DNA of 64,000 nt from an uncultured Dysgonomonas sp. (lineage in GTDB: Bacteria > Bacteroidota > Bacteroidia > Bacteroidales > Dysgonomonadaceae), in contig NZ_LT599032.1 in NCBI RefSeq assembly GCF_900079725.1, forward strand, positions 3,964,054-4,028,053, written 5' to 3'. Under the pieces are notes generated by a model that was not told the origin of the DNA, did no database searches, and worked only from the letters and a program-made list of their open reading frames with translations. The position numbers and the translations under genes are program-made. This document shows positions 9,307 through 19,344 of the stretch, one piece after another (within the stretch, counting starts at the first letter, position 1; every line of letters begins with the position of its first letter).

Positions 9307-10785
9307 ATGTCTAAAATAAACTCATTGATATTGTTAATAAAGTCTTTGTCCAAATCGGAAAAGAAGGCTGTTTATGTTCGATCCAATCTAAATAATGCTC
9401 CCAAAGAATATATTACACTCTTCAAATTTATAGATAAAGACAACATTAATGATACTGCAAAGCTGGCACAGTTACTGAAAGAAAAATACCCAAAAGCTTT
9501 CTTCCCGGCAATAACATCTTATCTGTATAGTTTTATATTGAAAATATTGGTTGATATAAAGCAGAACCAGGATGCTGTGTACAGTCTCTATAATAGTATT
9601 TCGGCTGCAAATATATTATACGAGAGAAATCTTTATTCCGATTATAGAGCTATGTTGGAGAAACTGATATGTAAAGCTAAGGACATAGAAAACTATTATC
9701 TGTTGCTCATATTGGAGCGAATGGAACTCAGTTTCTTTATCAAAGAGGGTTTTGACGGGCTCTCGGAAAAGGAAATATTAGACAAACAGCATAAGGTAAA
9801 TGAAACATTGAAAACAATAAGGCAGATAAATGAGCAGTCGACACTATACGAACTGCTGAGGTTTTATCTTGAAAACAAGCCTACATCAAATAATCTGTCA
9901 TCACGTCAGCTGTTTAATGATTTGGTAGTGAGTGAAATGAGCCTTGTGTCGAATCTGAAACATGATGTGTTTGAAATAAATAAATTGCATCAATTATTTC
10001 AGGCACACTATCTGATAAGTACAGGAGATTACAGATCGGCATTTAATTGTTTTATTGAATTGAATAATATGTTTGAACAGAACCGGCATCTGTGGAATAA
10101 TCCGCCGGCATATTATATGTTTGTATTAGAAGGGGTTCTTGAGAGTTTGAGAGGTATTCGTAAATTTGATAAGATGCCTTATTTTCTGGACAAGCTAAAA
10201 CAACTAACAGGCTATTCCATCTACTTTCAGGCAGAGCTGCAAAGTATCGATTTTATCTATAGTGTAGTGCCTTATACAGATACCAAAGATTATGCAAATA
10301 GTTTGTTGATAATAGAAGAGTATAAGGACTTCCTTTTCAGTAAAAGAGGGTTGCTTAATCCTCAGCGCGATTTGCAGATATCGTTGATTCTTTCTATCAT
10401 TTATCTGATGACTAGAGATTATTCACTTGCAAAGAAACAATTAACCCATATCATCAGTGCCGATACTTACGAGAGTGTATGGCTTTTTCGACTGATACAA
10501 TTGATCAATCTGCTTATATATTATGAATTGAATGATTTCGAATTTGTTACATCTTCTATTCGTGCGATAAAGAGACAAAATAGAATTAAAAATAGAAAAT
10601 CGAAAATTGAGAAAGTTTTATTCCGTTTCCTTAATACTGATTTATTCTCATTGTCAAAGACAAAAAAGGAAGCTCTTTATAAAAAGTTTCAGGCCGAATT
10701 GGATAATATCGCATATGTAGATGATGACGCCATGTTGTTATCGAAGTTCGATTTTAAAGAGTGGATATTAGTCCATCTCAGATAA
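9307..10785 (+). CDS. Unrecognised cytoplasmic helical-repeat protein
   Basis: 492 residues without signal peptide or obvious membrane segment. It starts MSKINSLILLIKSLSKSEKK; a KSLSKSEKK-like start is shared, as far as I recall, by uncharacterised Bacteroidota proteins rich in helical repeats. The rest is almost wholly helical, with many Leu/Tyr pairs and TPR-like spacing (for example FQAHYLISTGDYRSAFNCFI near 235-254), and ends in a basic stretch (RAIKRQNRIKNRKSK) before the last 50 residues. No catalytic motif is visible. It lies alone between PUL 1 and PUL 2, divergent from the DUF6377 regulator and 672 bp ahead of the PUL 2 susC. A protein-interaction or regulatory role is possible but not shown. 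Confidence 0.8.
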   Translation: MSKINSLILLIKSLSKSEKKAVYVRSNLNNAPKEYITLFKFIDKDNINDTAKLAQLLKEKYPKAFFPAITSYLYSFILKILVDIKQNQDAVYSLYNSISAANILYERNLYSDYRAMLEKLICKAKDIENYYLLLILERMELSFFIKEGFDGLSEKEILDKQHKVNETLKTIRQINEQSTLYELLRFYLENKPTSNNLSSRQLFNDLVVSEMSLVSNLKHDVFEINKLHQLFQAHYLISTGDYRSAFNCFIELNNMFEQNRHLWNNPPAYYMFVLEGVLESLRGIRKFDKMPYFLDKLKQLTGYSIYFQAELQSIDFIYSVVPYTDTKDYANSLLIIEEYKDFLFSKRGLLNPQRDLQISLILSIIYLMTRDYSLAKKQLTHIISADTYESVWLFRLIQLINLLIYYELNDFEFVTSSIRAIKRQNRIKNRKSKIEKVLFRFLNTDLFSLSKTKKEALYKKFQAELDNIAYVDDDAMLLSKFDFKEWILVHLR

Positions 10786-11457
10786 AGTATTGTTTTTAAT
10801 ATGTTAAATATTCGATGTTTTATCATGCTTGAATTTATTTAGAATTTTATTTTTATATCATTTTTTGTTGTTTATAATCCTTATTTGTATCTATTACTTG
10901 TAGATATGTCATTTTTGTAATTTTATTTTATAGTGTTTTATTGTTTCTTTATCTGTTAAGATATATATACATTCACAGTATCATTGTTTTTGAACCTGAA
11001 TTTGAGAACTTAATTCTAGTAAGCTAACATTAAAATCTTTTATTATGAATAAAAAATTATTTCCCGGTAATTGATAATTACAATTTGTACTTTATCCTAT
11101 ATTCAATCAATCTTTTTTTTACTTGTATTTGGGATGTAAATAAACCTTGTATAATATATTAAGTGCCCCAAAAGTCTTTTGTTAAATGATTCATCTTCAC
11201 ACAAGAAAGAAGTTTTGATATAGGTATATCTGAATTTTTAGACAGTTGCTGTAAGCCTCTCTTTTAGCTACAGTATCTGCATTATGATAGCTTCTGGAAA
11301 ATGGAGTAAGGCTTTTCACATGCCGAAAAATAGAAGATATTTTAATTTAACACCATAAAAAACGCCTATGAATAAATCTGATTCTGATCAAGTACTACTT
11401 AATCCAAAAAAATGTAGAACAACTACGAGTGTAATCATTTAAATCTTTTACAACTGT
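10786..11457. other. Long A+T-rich leader region before the PUL 2 susC gene
   Basis: 672 bp without a supportable gene. Extremely A+T-rich up to about 11160, then more mixed. TGTATTTG at 11124-11131 is one base off a -7 box, but no clear -33 box precedes it, so I do not call a promoter. The susC promoter and a long 5' leader probably lie here. Confidence 0.5.
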
Positions 11458-14400
11458 ATGATGAAAACAACATGTTTTAGAAAGAAAAACACACAAATAA
11501 AGAAGACTTATAGAGTACTGAAACTGATAACCCTTTTATTATTGGTAGTCAGTATCTGTAGTGCAAATGATACTTTTACCGGAAAGGGAAAAAGTGAGTG
11601 GGCTCCGGACAAAACGAATCGGGCAGCAGAAAATACCGCTGACAATGAAATATCGGATAGCCAACAAAAAACTACTAAAAAGAGAATCTCAGGAACCGTA
11701 ATAGATGAAAAAGGTGAACCATTGATCGGTGTAACAGTTGCAGTGAAAGGAACTACAATAGGTGTGGTTACTAATTTTGATGGAATGTACGTGATCGATG
11801 TTCCTCAAGGTGCAACTCTCACATTTTCGTATGTAGGATTTGTAAAGCAAGAGATTAAAGTAAACGGAGATCTTATAATAAACATAACCTTAATGGAAGA
11901 TACCAATTCACTGAAGGAAGTGGTAGTCGTAGGTTTTGGTACTCAGAAAAAAGAGTCGATAGTAGGCTCTATTTCCACCGTTCAGCCCGAAAAACTCCGT
12001 GTGAGTTCCTCGCGTTCGGTTAGTAATGCACTGACAGGACAGATATCGGGTATAATCGGTGTGCAGCGATCAGGAGAGCCGGGGTATGACAATTCCAGTT
12101 TTTGGATTCGGGGAATCAGTACCTTTGCCGGAAACCGATCGCCGTTAGTATTAGTCGATGGGATAGAGCGTTCGTTGAATAATATCGAACCGCAGGAGAT
12201 CGAATCCTTTTCTGTACTGAAAGATGCCGCCGCCAGTGCCGTTTATGGTGTGCGTGGTGCTAACGGTGTAATACTCATTAATACAAAACGCGGAAAAATA
12301 GGTAAGCCTACTGTTATGGTGAGAAGTGAATATGCAATGACTCAGCCCGTGAAGTTACCGGAATATTTAGGTGCCGCTGATTACCTGCAATTGATGGATG
12401 ATATACGGATAGAAAACGGAGGTAAAGCTGTAAATACGGATCGAATACATAAAACAAGGACGGGATGGGACCCGGAACTATACCCTGATGTGGACTGGAT
12501 GGATGCGATCACCAAAGATCACGCTTCTAATTTCAGAACTACAATTGATGTATCCGGTGGTAGTGAAAAGTTGCGTTATTCATTTGTTGCTGCATTCTAT
12601 AATGAGAATGGGATATTGGAGAGGGATAAATCGAATGAGTGGGATTCTTCAATTAAGCTCCAACGGTACAATGTCCGTTCCAATGTAGACATGGATCTGA
12701 CTCCTACAACCCTTCTGAGATTTAATATTGGTGGGTATATGCAAGATCGTAACTATCCGCCCGAGAGTATAGATAAGATATTTTCAGAAGCCTTTGTCAA
12801 TCCACCGTTTGTTCATCCTACAAGATATTCGACAGGAGAAATACCCCGCATCATGGAGCGTACCAATCCTTGGGCGCTTGCAACCCAGCAGGGATACGAG
12901 CGGGGAAGCCAAAGTAAGATAGAATCCCTGTTTTCTATCGATCAGGATTTGAAAATGATATTGCCGGGACTCAGAATCAAAGGAATTTTCTCATTCGATA
13001 AATATAATACAACATCCGTCAAACGTAATAAAACACCGTATTATCATAATCCGGCATCGGGACGCGATGATGATGGAAATCTTACACTAACACTCTTATC
13101 GGGCGAAGGCCAGGACTTTCTACAATACTCTCAGGATTCGGAATGGGGCGATAAGAGTAATTACCTGGAAGGTAATATTTCATATTCCCAGACATTCAAA
13201 AAACATGCGGTGGATGCCATGTTTATGTACAATCAGCGCAACTATGACAATGGAGATAAACTACCTTTCCGTAATCAGGGAATTGCTGGTCGCTTGTCTT
13301 ATATCTATAATTCGAGATATGTAGGGGAGTTCAATTTTGGATACAATGGTTCCGAAAATTTTGCTAAGGGTAAACGCTATGGATTTTTTCCTTCAATGGC
13401 ATTAGGCTGGATTATTTCAGAAGAGGCATTTATGTCATCTATAAATAAGACCATGACTAAATTAAAATTGAGGGCATCGATAGGTAAAGCCGGGAACGAT
13501 AGGCTTGACGGACGCCGCTTTGCATATTTGAGCACTATAGGATGGTACGAAAAAGCCTATTCGTGGGGCTCGAATAAAGAAGTATCCCGTGATGGGAGAC
13601 AGGAAGGTGAAATCGGTGTTTCGGCGATGACATGGGAAACCGTAACAAAAACAAATCTCGGCTTGGAAGTAGGCCTGTGGAATAATGTTGTCGATTTTCA
13701 GGTTGATGTATTTAAAGAAAAGCGTAAAGACATTTTTATGATGCGTCGCTCATTGCCTTCAACTGTCGGCATTCCCGTTCAGCCGTGGGATAACTATGGA
13801 AAGGTGGATAACAGGGGTGTTGATATAACCTTAAACGTAAACAAGAGCATAACGAAAGACCTTTTCGTATCCTTATTGGGAACATTTACGTATGCAAAGA
13901 ATGAAGTTGTAGAGATCGATGAGCCATTTACCGTTATTGGTACTAATCGTTCTCAGACAGGCCGTCCTGTAGGACAGATTTATGGATTGATAGCAGAAAG
14001 ATTATTTATAGATGATGATTTCTCCGATGTGGAGAATGGCGTACTGAAGGACGGGATACCCCGTCAGAATTTTGCCAGTTCGATTCGTCCCGGTGATATA
14101 AAATATAAAGACGTAAACAATGATGGCGTAATAGATACAAATGATAATACGGCCATAGGCGGGACATTCGATCCGGAAATAGTATATGGATTCGGTCTGA
14201 ATATCAAGTATAAAAGTCTCGATTTCGGTTTCCTTTTTCAGGGTAATGGTAGAACGTATCGTATTATAGGTTCAGGCAGCAGCTATTTTATTCCGGGTTC
14301 TGGTAATGGCGCTCTTGGCAATATCTTCGATAATGTAGATAGTCGATGGACGCCTGAAAATCCGAGGCAGGACGCTTTTTACCCAAGACTGCAAATGGGC

Positions 14401-14664
14401 TTTAATGCCAATAATAGCCAGGAGTCTACATGGTGGTTGAGAAATATGAGTATGCTGAGAATGAGGAATATAGAATTGGGATATACTTTGCCCCGCCATA
14501 TTGCAAATAGTGTATATCTCAATAATGCACGCTTTTTTGTAAGGGGAAACAATTTGCTTACTTTCTCAGGATTTAAGTTATGGGACCCGGAGATAGATAC
14601 TTCGACAGGTGCTAAATATCCTATGATGAAGACATTCTCATTCGGATTTGAAATCAACTTCTAA
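11458..14664 (+). CDS. SusC/RagA-family TonB-dependent outer-membrane transporter (PUL 2)
   Basis: 1068 residues. The start is a double ATG (11458 and 11461). A signal segment (about 20-38, LITLLLLVVSICSAN) follows a basic n-region. Then comes an unusual hydrophilic linker (about 39-76, rich in Lys, Asn and Ser) before the carboxypeptidase-regulatory domain (SGTVIDEKGEPLIGVTVAVK). The plug domain shows EVVVVGFGTQKKESIVGSIS, SPLVLVDGIERSLNNI and DAAASAVYGVRGANGVILIN, and the barrel ends FSFGFEINF. First gene of a long operon; susD follows after 11 nt. It should import a glycan or glycoside captured by the SusD and SusE/F-like partners. Confidence 0.95.
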   Translation: MMKTTCFRKKNTQIKKTYRVLKLITLLLLVVSICSANDTFTGKGKSEWAPDKTNRAAENTADNEISDSQQKTTKKRISGTVIDEKGEPLIGVTVAVKGTTIGVVTNFDGMYVIDVPQGATLTFSYVGFVKQEIKVNGDLIINITLMEDTNSLKEVVVVGFGTQKKESIVGSISTVQPEKLRVSSSRSVSNALTGQISGIIGVQRSGEPGYDNSSFWIRGISTFAGNRSPLVLVDGIERSLNNIEPQEIESFSVLKDAAASAVYGVRGANGVILINTKRGKIGKPTVMVRSEYAMTQPVKLPEYLGAADYLQLMDDIRIENGGKAVNTDRIHKTRTGWDPELYPDVDWMDAITKDHASNFRTTIDVSGGSEKLRYSFVAAFYNENGILERDKSNEWDSSIKLQRYNVRSNVDMDLTPTTLLRFNIGGYMQDRNYPPESIDKIFSEAFVNPPFVHPTRYSTGEIPRIMERTNPWALATQQGYERGSQSKIESLFSIDQDLKMILPGLRIKGIFSFDKYNTTSVKRNKTPYYHNPASGRDDDGNLTLTLLSGEGQDFLQYSQDSEWGDKSNYLEGNISYSQTFKKHAVDAMFMYNQRNYDNGDKLPFRNQGIAGRLSYIYNSRYVGEFNFGYNGSENFAKGKRYGFFPSMALGWIISEEAFMSSINKTMTKLKLRASIGKAGNDRLDGRRFAYLSTIGWYEKAYSWGSNKEVSRDGRQEGEIGVSAMTWETVTKTNLGLEVGLWNNVVDFQVDVFKEKRKDIFMMRRSLPSTVGIPVQPWDNYGKVDNRGVDITLNVNKSITKDLFVSLLGTFTYAKNEVVEIDEPFTVIGTNRSQTGRPVGQIYGLIAERLFIDDDFSDVENGVLKDGIPRQNFASSIRPGDIKYKDVNNDGVIDTNDNTAIGGTFDPEIVYGFGLNIKYKSLDFGFLFQGNGRTYRIIGSGSSYFIPGSGNGALGNIFDNVDSRWTPENPRQDAFYPRLQMGFNANNSQESTWWLRNMSMLRMRNIELGYTLPRHIANSVYLNNARFFVRGNNLLTFSGFKLWDPEIDTSTGAKYPMMKTFSFGFEINF

Positions 14665-14675
14665 ACAAGAATATT

Positions 14676-16595
14676 ATGAATACAAGAATATTAAAATATA
14701 TATTATTAAGCCTTGGACTTATATACTTTGGTTCGTGTTCCGATTATCTCGACAAGGATCCTGACGATGAACTGACTTTGGAAATGGTCTTTGGTGATAA
14801 GACCAGGACTGAAGAATGGCTGGCCAATGTCTACAACCAGGTAGAAGATCCTTATACTCTTTATGACCGGGTAGAGGCTATGGGAGACGATTTTGTTGTC
14901 AATCCCGGCTGGGAACAGTTTGGCATAACTATTATTTCCTACCAGACGGGCAACTGGAATCCGGCTAGTAACTGGACTCCGAATTATTGGAATATCTTAC
15001 CTCAGAAAATCCGTGCTGCCCATATCTTTATCCAAAATGCGAAGCCGAATCCGGCACAGCTTTTCAGCCTGAAAGAAGTAAATTATATGAAGGCAGAAGC
15101 TAAATTTCTGATAGCTTATTATCATTATCTTTTACTCAGGTATTATGGTTCTATTCCTATTTTGGATAAGATAACGGATATTTATGGTTCCGAAGATGAA
15201 ATAATGATAGGGCAAAGACCGTATGATGAAGTAGTGGACTGGATAGATCAACAACTCATTGATGCGGCAAAAGAATTACCTCCTATGTATGAAGAAACAC
15301 AAAAGTATGGGCGTGCTACATCCATTATGTGTCATGCCATCAGAGCCAGAGTACTTCTGCTTGCTGCAAGTCCGCTTGTCAACGGAAATCAAGACCCGGC
15401 CTATCTTAATTATACAAACAATAAGGGAGAGAAAGTATTCAATTCTGTACCTCAGTTATCGAAATGGGAGAGGGCGGTAGAAGCTTACAGAACCTTGCTA
15501 AACCTTGCTCTGGATAATGGCCATAAGTTATATTACGAATATCTGAACGACGGTAGTATCGATCCGTTTATGTCTTATCAGAATGTATTTTTCAAGAAAT
15601 TCAATGATGGGAATAAAGAGATTCTGTTTGCCCGTCCCGAGAATGCACATTCATTGTACGAATATGTGACACAACCTCGTGGAACCGGAGGTTCCGGCGC
15701 AGTAGGGGTAACTCAGTTGCTCGTCGACGATTTCTTTATGTCGAATGGTTTAAGGCCTATAACAGGGCATAATGCCAATGGATCACCTATTATAAACTCG
15801 GCATCGGGATATATCGAAAAAGGTTTTTCCTCAAAAACCGAATTCAGAAAAACAAAATGGATCGAGTCCAGGAATAGCACAACAGAGGGACAAGCATCGG
15901 AAGACTATAATCCCGTTACTTTAGCTGGTACTTTCAATATGTATTGTAATCGCGAGCCGCGCTTTTATATATCTGTCCTTTACAATGGATGCTGGTATAG
16001 GAGAGAGGCCAGGGAAACTAAATTCTATCTCGACTCGCCGGACGGGGGGCCTACACACGACTCACCGAGCAACGGTTATTTAGCCCGGAAGAAAGTACAT
16101 CCCGATTGCGATCCACGTAATAATATAAGTCCTTATCGTCCGGCTATTCTGGTTCGCTTGGCAGAAGTTTATCTGAGTCTGGCGGAAGCTCTCAACGAAG
16201 TAAGCTATTCGGAAGAAGCCATAGGTTATCTTAATCTGATAAGGGAGAGAGCCGGAATTCCGAAATATGGAACCCAACAGGGTGAGATTACGCCTCCGGC
16301 CAATCAGGACCAGTTGCGGGAAGCTATACGCATCGAACGAAGAGTAGAACTGAACTGTGAAGCGGCACTTCGTTTCGATGATATCCGCCGCTGGAAGATA
16401 GCAGCAGGTATATTGAACAATAACTTCTGGGGAATGAATTTCTATGGAACTGAGAAAAGCGACGATGATAATAATCCGGATGCATTCTTTGTACGGAAAG
16501 TCTATCAAAAGCGTATGTTTAAAGGTTATTGGATGCCAATTCCTCAAACCGATACAGACAAAAATTCCAATTTGAGACAACTGCCAGGATGGTAA
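14676..16595 (+). CDS. SusD/RagB-family outer-membrane lipoprotein (PUL 2)
   Basis: 639 residues, on the long side for SusD. Lipoprotein signal with Cys in YFGSCSDYLDKDPDDEL (Cys about 21). The TPR-like core shows MKAEAKFLIAYYHYLLLRYY, and the C-terminal SusD region shows RLAEVYLSLAEALNEVSYSE, RIERRVELNCEAALRFDDIR and PIPQTDTDKN near the end. It is the surface lid of the SusC encoded 11 nt upstream. Acidic residues after the Cys fit the Bacteroidota surface-export signal. The ligand is not known; downstream genes point to a rhamnose- and/or ribose-containing glycoconjugate. Confidence 0.95.
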   Translation: MNTRILKYILLSLGLIYFGSCSDYLDKDPDDELTLEMVFGDKTRTEEWLANVYNQVEDPYTLYDRVEAMGDDFVVNPGWEQFGITIISYQTGNWNPASNWTPNYWNILPQKIRAAHIFIQNAKPNPAQLFSLKEVNYMKAEAKFLIAYYHYLLLRYYGSIPILDKITDIYGSEDEIMIGQRPYDEVVDWIDQQLIDAAKELPPMYEETQKYGRATSIMCHAIRARVLLLAASPLVNGNQDPAYLNYTNNKGEKVFNSVPQLSKWERAVEAYRTLLNLALDNGHKLYYEYLNDGSIDPFMSYQNVFFKKFNDGNKEILFARPENAHSLYEYVTQPRGTGGSGAVGVTQLLVDDFFMSNGLRPITGHNANGSPIINSASGYIEKGFSSKTEFRKTKWIESRNSTTEGQASEDYNPVTLAGTFNMYCNREPRFYISVLYNGCWYRREARETKFYLDSPDGGPTHDSPSNGYLARKKVHPDCDPRNNISPYRPAILVRLAEVYLSLAEALNEVSYSEEAIGYLNLIRERAGIPKYGTQQGEITPPANQDQLREAIRIERRVELNCEAALRFDDIRRWKIAAGILNNNFWGMNFYGTEKSDDDNNPDAFFVRKVYQKRMFKGYWMPIPQTDTDKNSNLRQLPGW

Positions 16596-16620
16596 ATAAC
16601 GAAATTAAAAGAAGGAACAT

Positions 16621-17754
16621 ATGAAAGTCATATATCAAATAATAAAAGTAATTGTTTTAGTGGCGTTATCCGGTTGTTTCATCGCATGCGACGATGATGA
16701 TAACGGAGACCTTTCCGGGGGGAATACTCTGGTCGTAGAATCTTCGGGAAGTGAAATCATGTTACTGGACGAAAAAGCGAATGATGTTGCGGTCACCTTC
16801 ACTTGGAACGAAGGTAATAATCGGGGAGAAGGAACTTATCTTACCTACATGTTTAAGATGGATATAGCTGATAATAATTTTCAGTCATCCATACCTAAAG
16901 AGAAGATGGCGGAAGGTGTTTTTTCGAAGAGTTATACTCACGAAGAATTTAATGACCTTTTGCTCGATTACTGGAAAATAAAAGCCGGAGAAACGGTGGA
17001 TATGGAAGCCAAGATAATTGCAGATGTAAACAACTCTTCGGTATATATGAAACCTGAAGTAGCTGTGGTTCCCTTTAGTGTAAAAACCTATGTTACTCCT
17101 TCCAAGCCCTTGTATCTGGTAGGCTCTGCTACCGAAGCAGGAATGGATCCGTCGAAAGGAATATTAATAAATGAGGTAATAAATGGCCGTACATACAACT
17201 GGAAGGGAAATCTGAAAGCAGGAGCTTTCAAACTTATTTCTTCTCAGGAAAGTATGTTGCCTTCCTTTAATAAAGGGGATGATGATAATTCTATTGTAGA
17301 GCGGTCAGACGAAAGCCAGCCGGATAATCTGTTTTCGGTAGAGGCAGACGGACTTTATGCCATGTCGTTCAATCGCAAGACAATGATATTTATCTACAAA
17401 TATATGCCATACGAGAATGTATATATGGTTGGAAATGCTACACCGGCAGGATGGAATATAGGAACATCGACTACAATGGATTGGAATCCGGCAAATCCGA
17501 CTGTTTTTACATATAAAGGCTGGTTGTATGCCGGAGAAATGAAGCTCCCTCTCGAAAATGGTACAGGCAACTGGAATTGCGACTATCTGATGCCACCTAC
17601 CGGCAACGAATCTATCACAGGAGAATGGCAGAATGTTAAGTTTATACCGCAGGGAAATCCGGATAATAAATGGATTGTTGCTGCCGATCAGGCTGGTAAT
17701 TATATTGTTACACTGGATACGGAAACTATGAAAATCAAATTCGAAAAACAGTAA
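16621..17754 (+). CDS. SusE/SusF-like surface glycan-binding lipoprotein A
   Basis: 377 residues. Lipoprotein signal (candidate Cys at 19 and 23; the second is followed by DDDDNGD, which fits a surface-export signal). An N-terminal SusE-type Ig-like domain (about 35-155, with FTWNEGNN and KSYTHEEFNDLLLDYW) precedes two SusF/SusE C-terminal-type beta modules at about 164-260 and 267-377 (each begins YLVGSATEAG or YMVGNATPAGW). In starch systems such modules bind oligosaccharide at the cell surface. Here they probably hold the PUL 2 ligand near SusC/SusD. It sits 25 nt after susD and 6 nt before a related gene. Carbohydrate specificity cannot be inferred. Confidence 0.88.
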   Translation: MKVIYQIIKVIVLVALSGCFIACDDDDNGDLSGGNTLVVESSGSEIMLLDEKANDVAVTFTWNEGNNRGEGTYLTYMFKMDIADNNFQSSIPKEKMAEGVFSKSYTHEEFNDLLLDYWKIKAGETVDMEAKIIADVNNSSVYMKPEVAVVPFSVKTYVTPSKPLYLVGSATEAGMDPSKGILINEVINGRTYNWKGNLKAGAFKLISSQESMLPSFNKGDDDNSIVERSDESQPDNLFSVEADGLYAMSFNRKTMIFIYKYMPYENVYMVGNATPAGWNIGTSTTMDWNPANPTVFTYKGWLYAGEMKLPLENGTGNWNCDYLMPPTGNESITGEWQNVKFIPQGNPDNKWIVAADQAGNYIVTLDTETMKIKFEKQ

Positions 17755-17760
17755 TAAGAG

Positions 17761-19320
17761 ATGAGAAATATATATAAACTTGTATATGGATTCCTTTGTA
17801 TAACGGTTGCAGGTCTGCTTTTCTCCTGCTCCGACGACGATAAATACAGAGTCGCTCCTGAGATAGAGGGAACATTTTCCCTCACTCTTACTTCTCCTCA
17901 GGCGAATGCAGAGGTAATACTGGATAAAGAGAAAGCGAATGAAACCGCCGTTACATTTGCTTGGAAAATGGCAAATGACAAGGGCGCTGATGCTACTACT
18001 TTCCATTATGATTTCGATATGGATATAGCCGGAAACAATTTCGAAACGGCTATAGATGTTGTAAATCTGGAGAGTAACTTATCGAAAAGCTTTACACACA
18101 AGGAACTGAGCGACCTGATAGTGAGTCATTGGGGAAAAACAACCGGCTCTGTCGTCGAATTGGAGGCACGTTTGAAGGCAACCAATACAGTTACAGGTGC
18201 AAAAACTAGGACAGTTTGGGCGACGGTTAAATTCAAGGTCTCGGATTTCGAAACCGAAGTTTTTGAAATAGTTGTTGAAAAGCCAGAAGAAGATGCACTC
18301 GTTTCTTTATCAATAATGAAAGATTTGGAAACAGCCATTGATTTTTCATGGAAGGCTGTGAATAATAAAGACGAAGAGGTTTCAGTGTTCAGTTATAGCT
18401 TTACGATGGATATTGCCGGAAATGAGTTTGCGGCAGCCATTCCGGTCGAAGATCTGGGACAAGTCGCTCAAAAGAGTTATACACATCGCCAATTAAGCGA
18501 CCTTATTGGAATGCATTGGGGGAAGAATTTAGGTGATTTGGTTGAACTTGAGGCTAAAATAATAGCTACGAATAACGAGTTAATAGAAAACCCTATAGAA
18601 ACAGTAATCAGATTCAACGTACAGAATAATTATCTGCTTCCCGAAAACCTCTATTTAACAGGAGAAGCCACTTCTGCCGGAAATAATCTTTCCAATGTAT
18701 TAGTACTCGATAAATCAGAAGATGGAAAAGGTTTCTATTGGAGGGGGACGCTATCTACAAACGGAGGGTTTAAATTCCTTTATTCGAACGAAAGTATGTT
18801 GCCATCACTCAACAAAGGTGAAGGAGAGGCTTCTTTATCACCAAGGAGGGAAAACACCGAAGCTGATGCTCTATTCTCTGTTACAAAAAATGGAAATTAT
18901 GCTATTGCGATCAATCTGGTAGAGATGAGTATAGCCTATAAGTTCGTTCCGTTAGAAAACCTTTATTTATTGGGTAATGCCGCACCAGCCGGATGGAATA
19001 TCGATGATGCAGACGAAGTAGTCTGGCAACGCCAAAGCCCGAATATTTTTATATATGAAGGACAATTGAATACAGGAGAATTGAAAATGCCATCCGAGAG
19101 AGGCAATTGGTTATGCGATTTTCTGATGGCCTATGATCCTGCCGATCCGGATAAGACTTTGGTGCCTATAACCGGTGACTGGCAAGACGCTACGATTGTA
19201 AACGGAGCAGATGCCATGAATAATAACAATCTTGATAAAAAGTGGGAGATAACATCCGCCGGAGCTTACAAAGTGACGGTAGATATGAATAATATGAAGG
19301 TGAAGTTTGAAAAGAAATAA
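17761..19320 (+). CDS. SusE/SusF-like surface glycan-binding lipoprotein B, with duplicated SusE domain
   Basis: 519 residues. Lipobox LFSC with Cys 23, followed by SDDDK. Two tandem SusE-type Ig-like domains (about 40-142 and 176-272) repeat the pattern FDMDIAGNNF...SFTHKELSDLIVSHWGK and FTMDIAGNEF...SYTHRQLSDLIGMHWGK. Two SusF/SusE modules follow (about 296-395 and 400-519), the second beginning LYLLGNAAPAGWNI. The extra SusE domain makes it longer than its neighbour, apparently by internal duplication. Expected to be a surface binding protein working with SusC/SusD; start at an ATG 6 nt after the previous gene's stop. Confidence 0.88.
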   Translation: MRNIYKLVYGFLCITVAGLLFSCSDDDKYRVAPEIEGTFSLTLTSPQANAEVILDKEKANETAVTFAWKMANDKGADATTFHYDFDMDIAGNNFETAIDVVNLESNLSKSFTHKELSDLIVSHWGKTTGSVVELEARLKATNTVTGAKTRTVWATVKFKVSDFETEVFEIVVEKPEEDALVSLSIMKDLETAIDFSWKAVNNKDEEVSVFSYSFTMDIAGNEFAAAIPVEDLGQVAQKSYTHRQLSDLIGMHWGKNLGDLVELEAKIIATNNELIENPIETVIRFNVQNNYLLPENLYLTGEATSAGNNLSNVLVLDKSEDGKGFYWRGTLSTNGGFKFLYSNESMLPSLNKGEGEASLSPRRENTEADALFSVTKNGNYAIAINLVEMSIAYKFVPLENLYLLGNAAPAGWNIDDADEVVWQRQSPNIFIYEGQLNTGELKMPSERGNWLCDFLMAYDPADPDKTLVPITGDWQDATIVNGADAMNNNNLDKKWEITSAGAYKVTVDMNNMKVKFEKK

Positions 19321-19344
19321 TTATTAAACCAAATATAACTGAAT

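Noticed and set aside
17305-18006. 233-residue antisense frame over the SusE/F genes
   Set aside because: Lies fully opposite two well-supported genes and crosses their junction.
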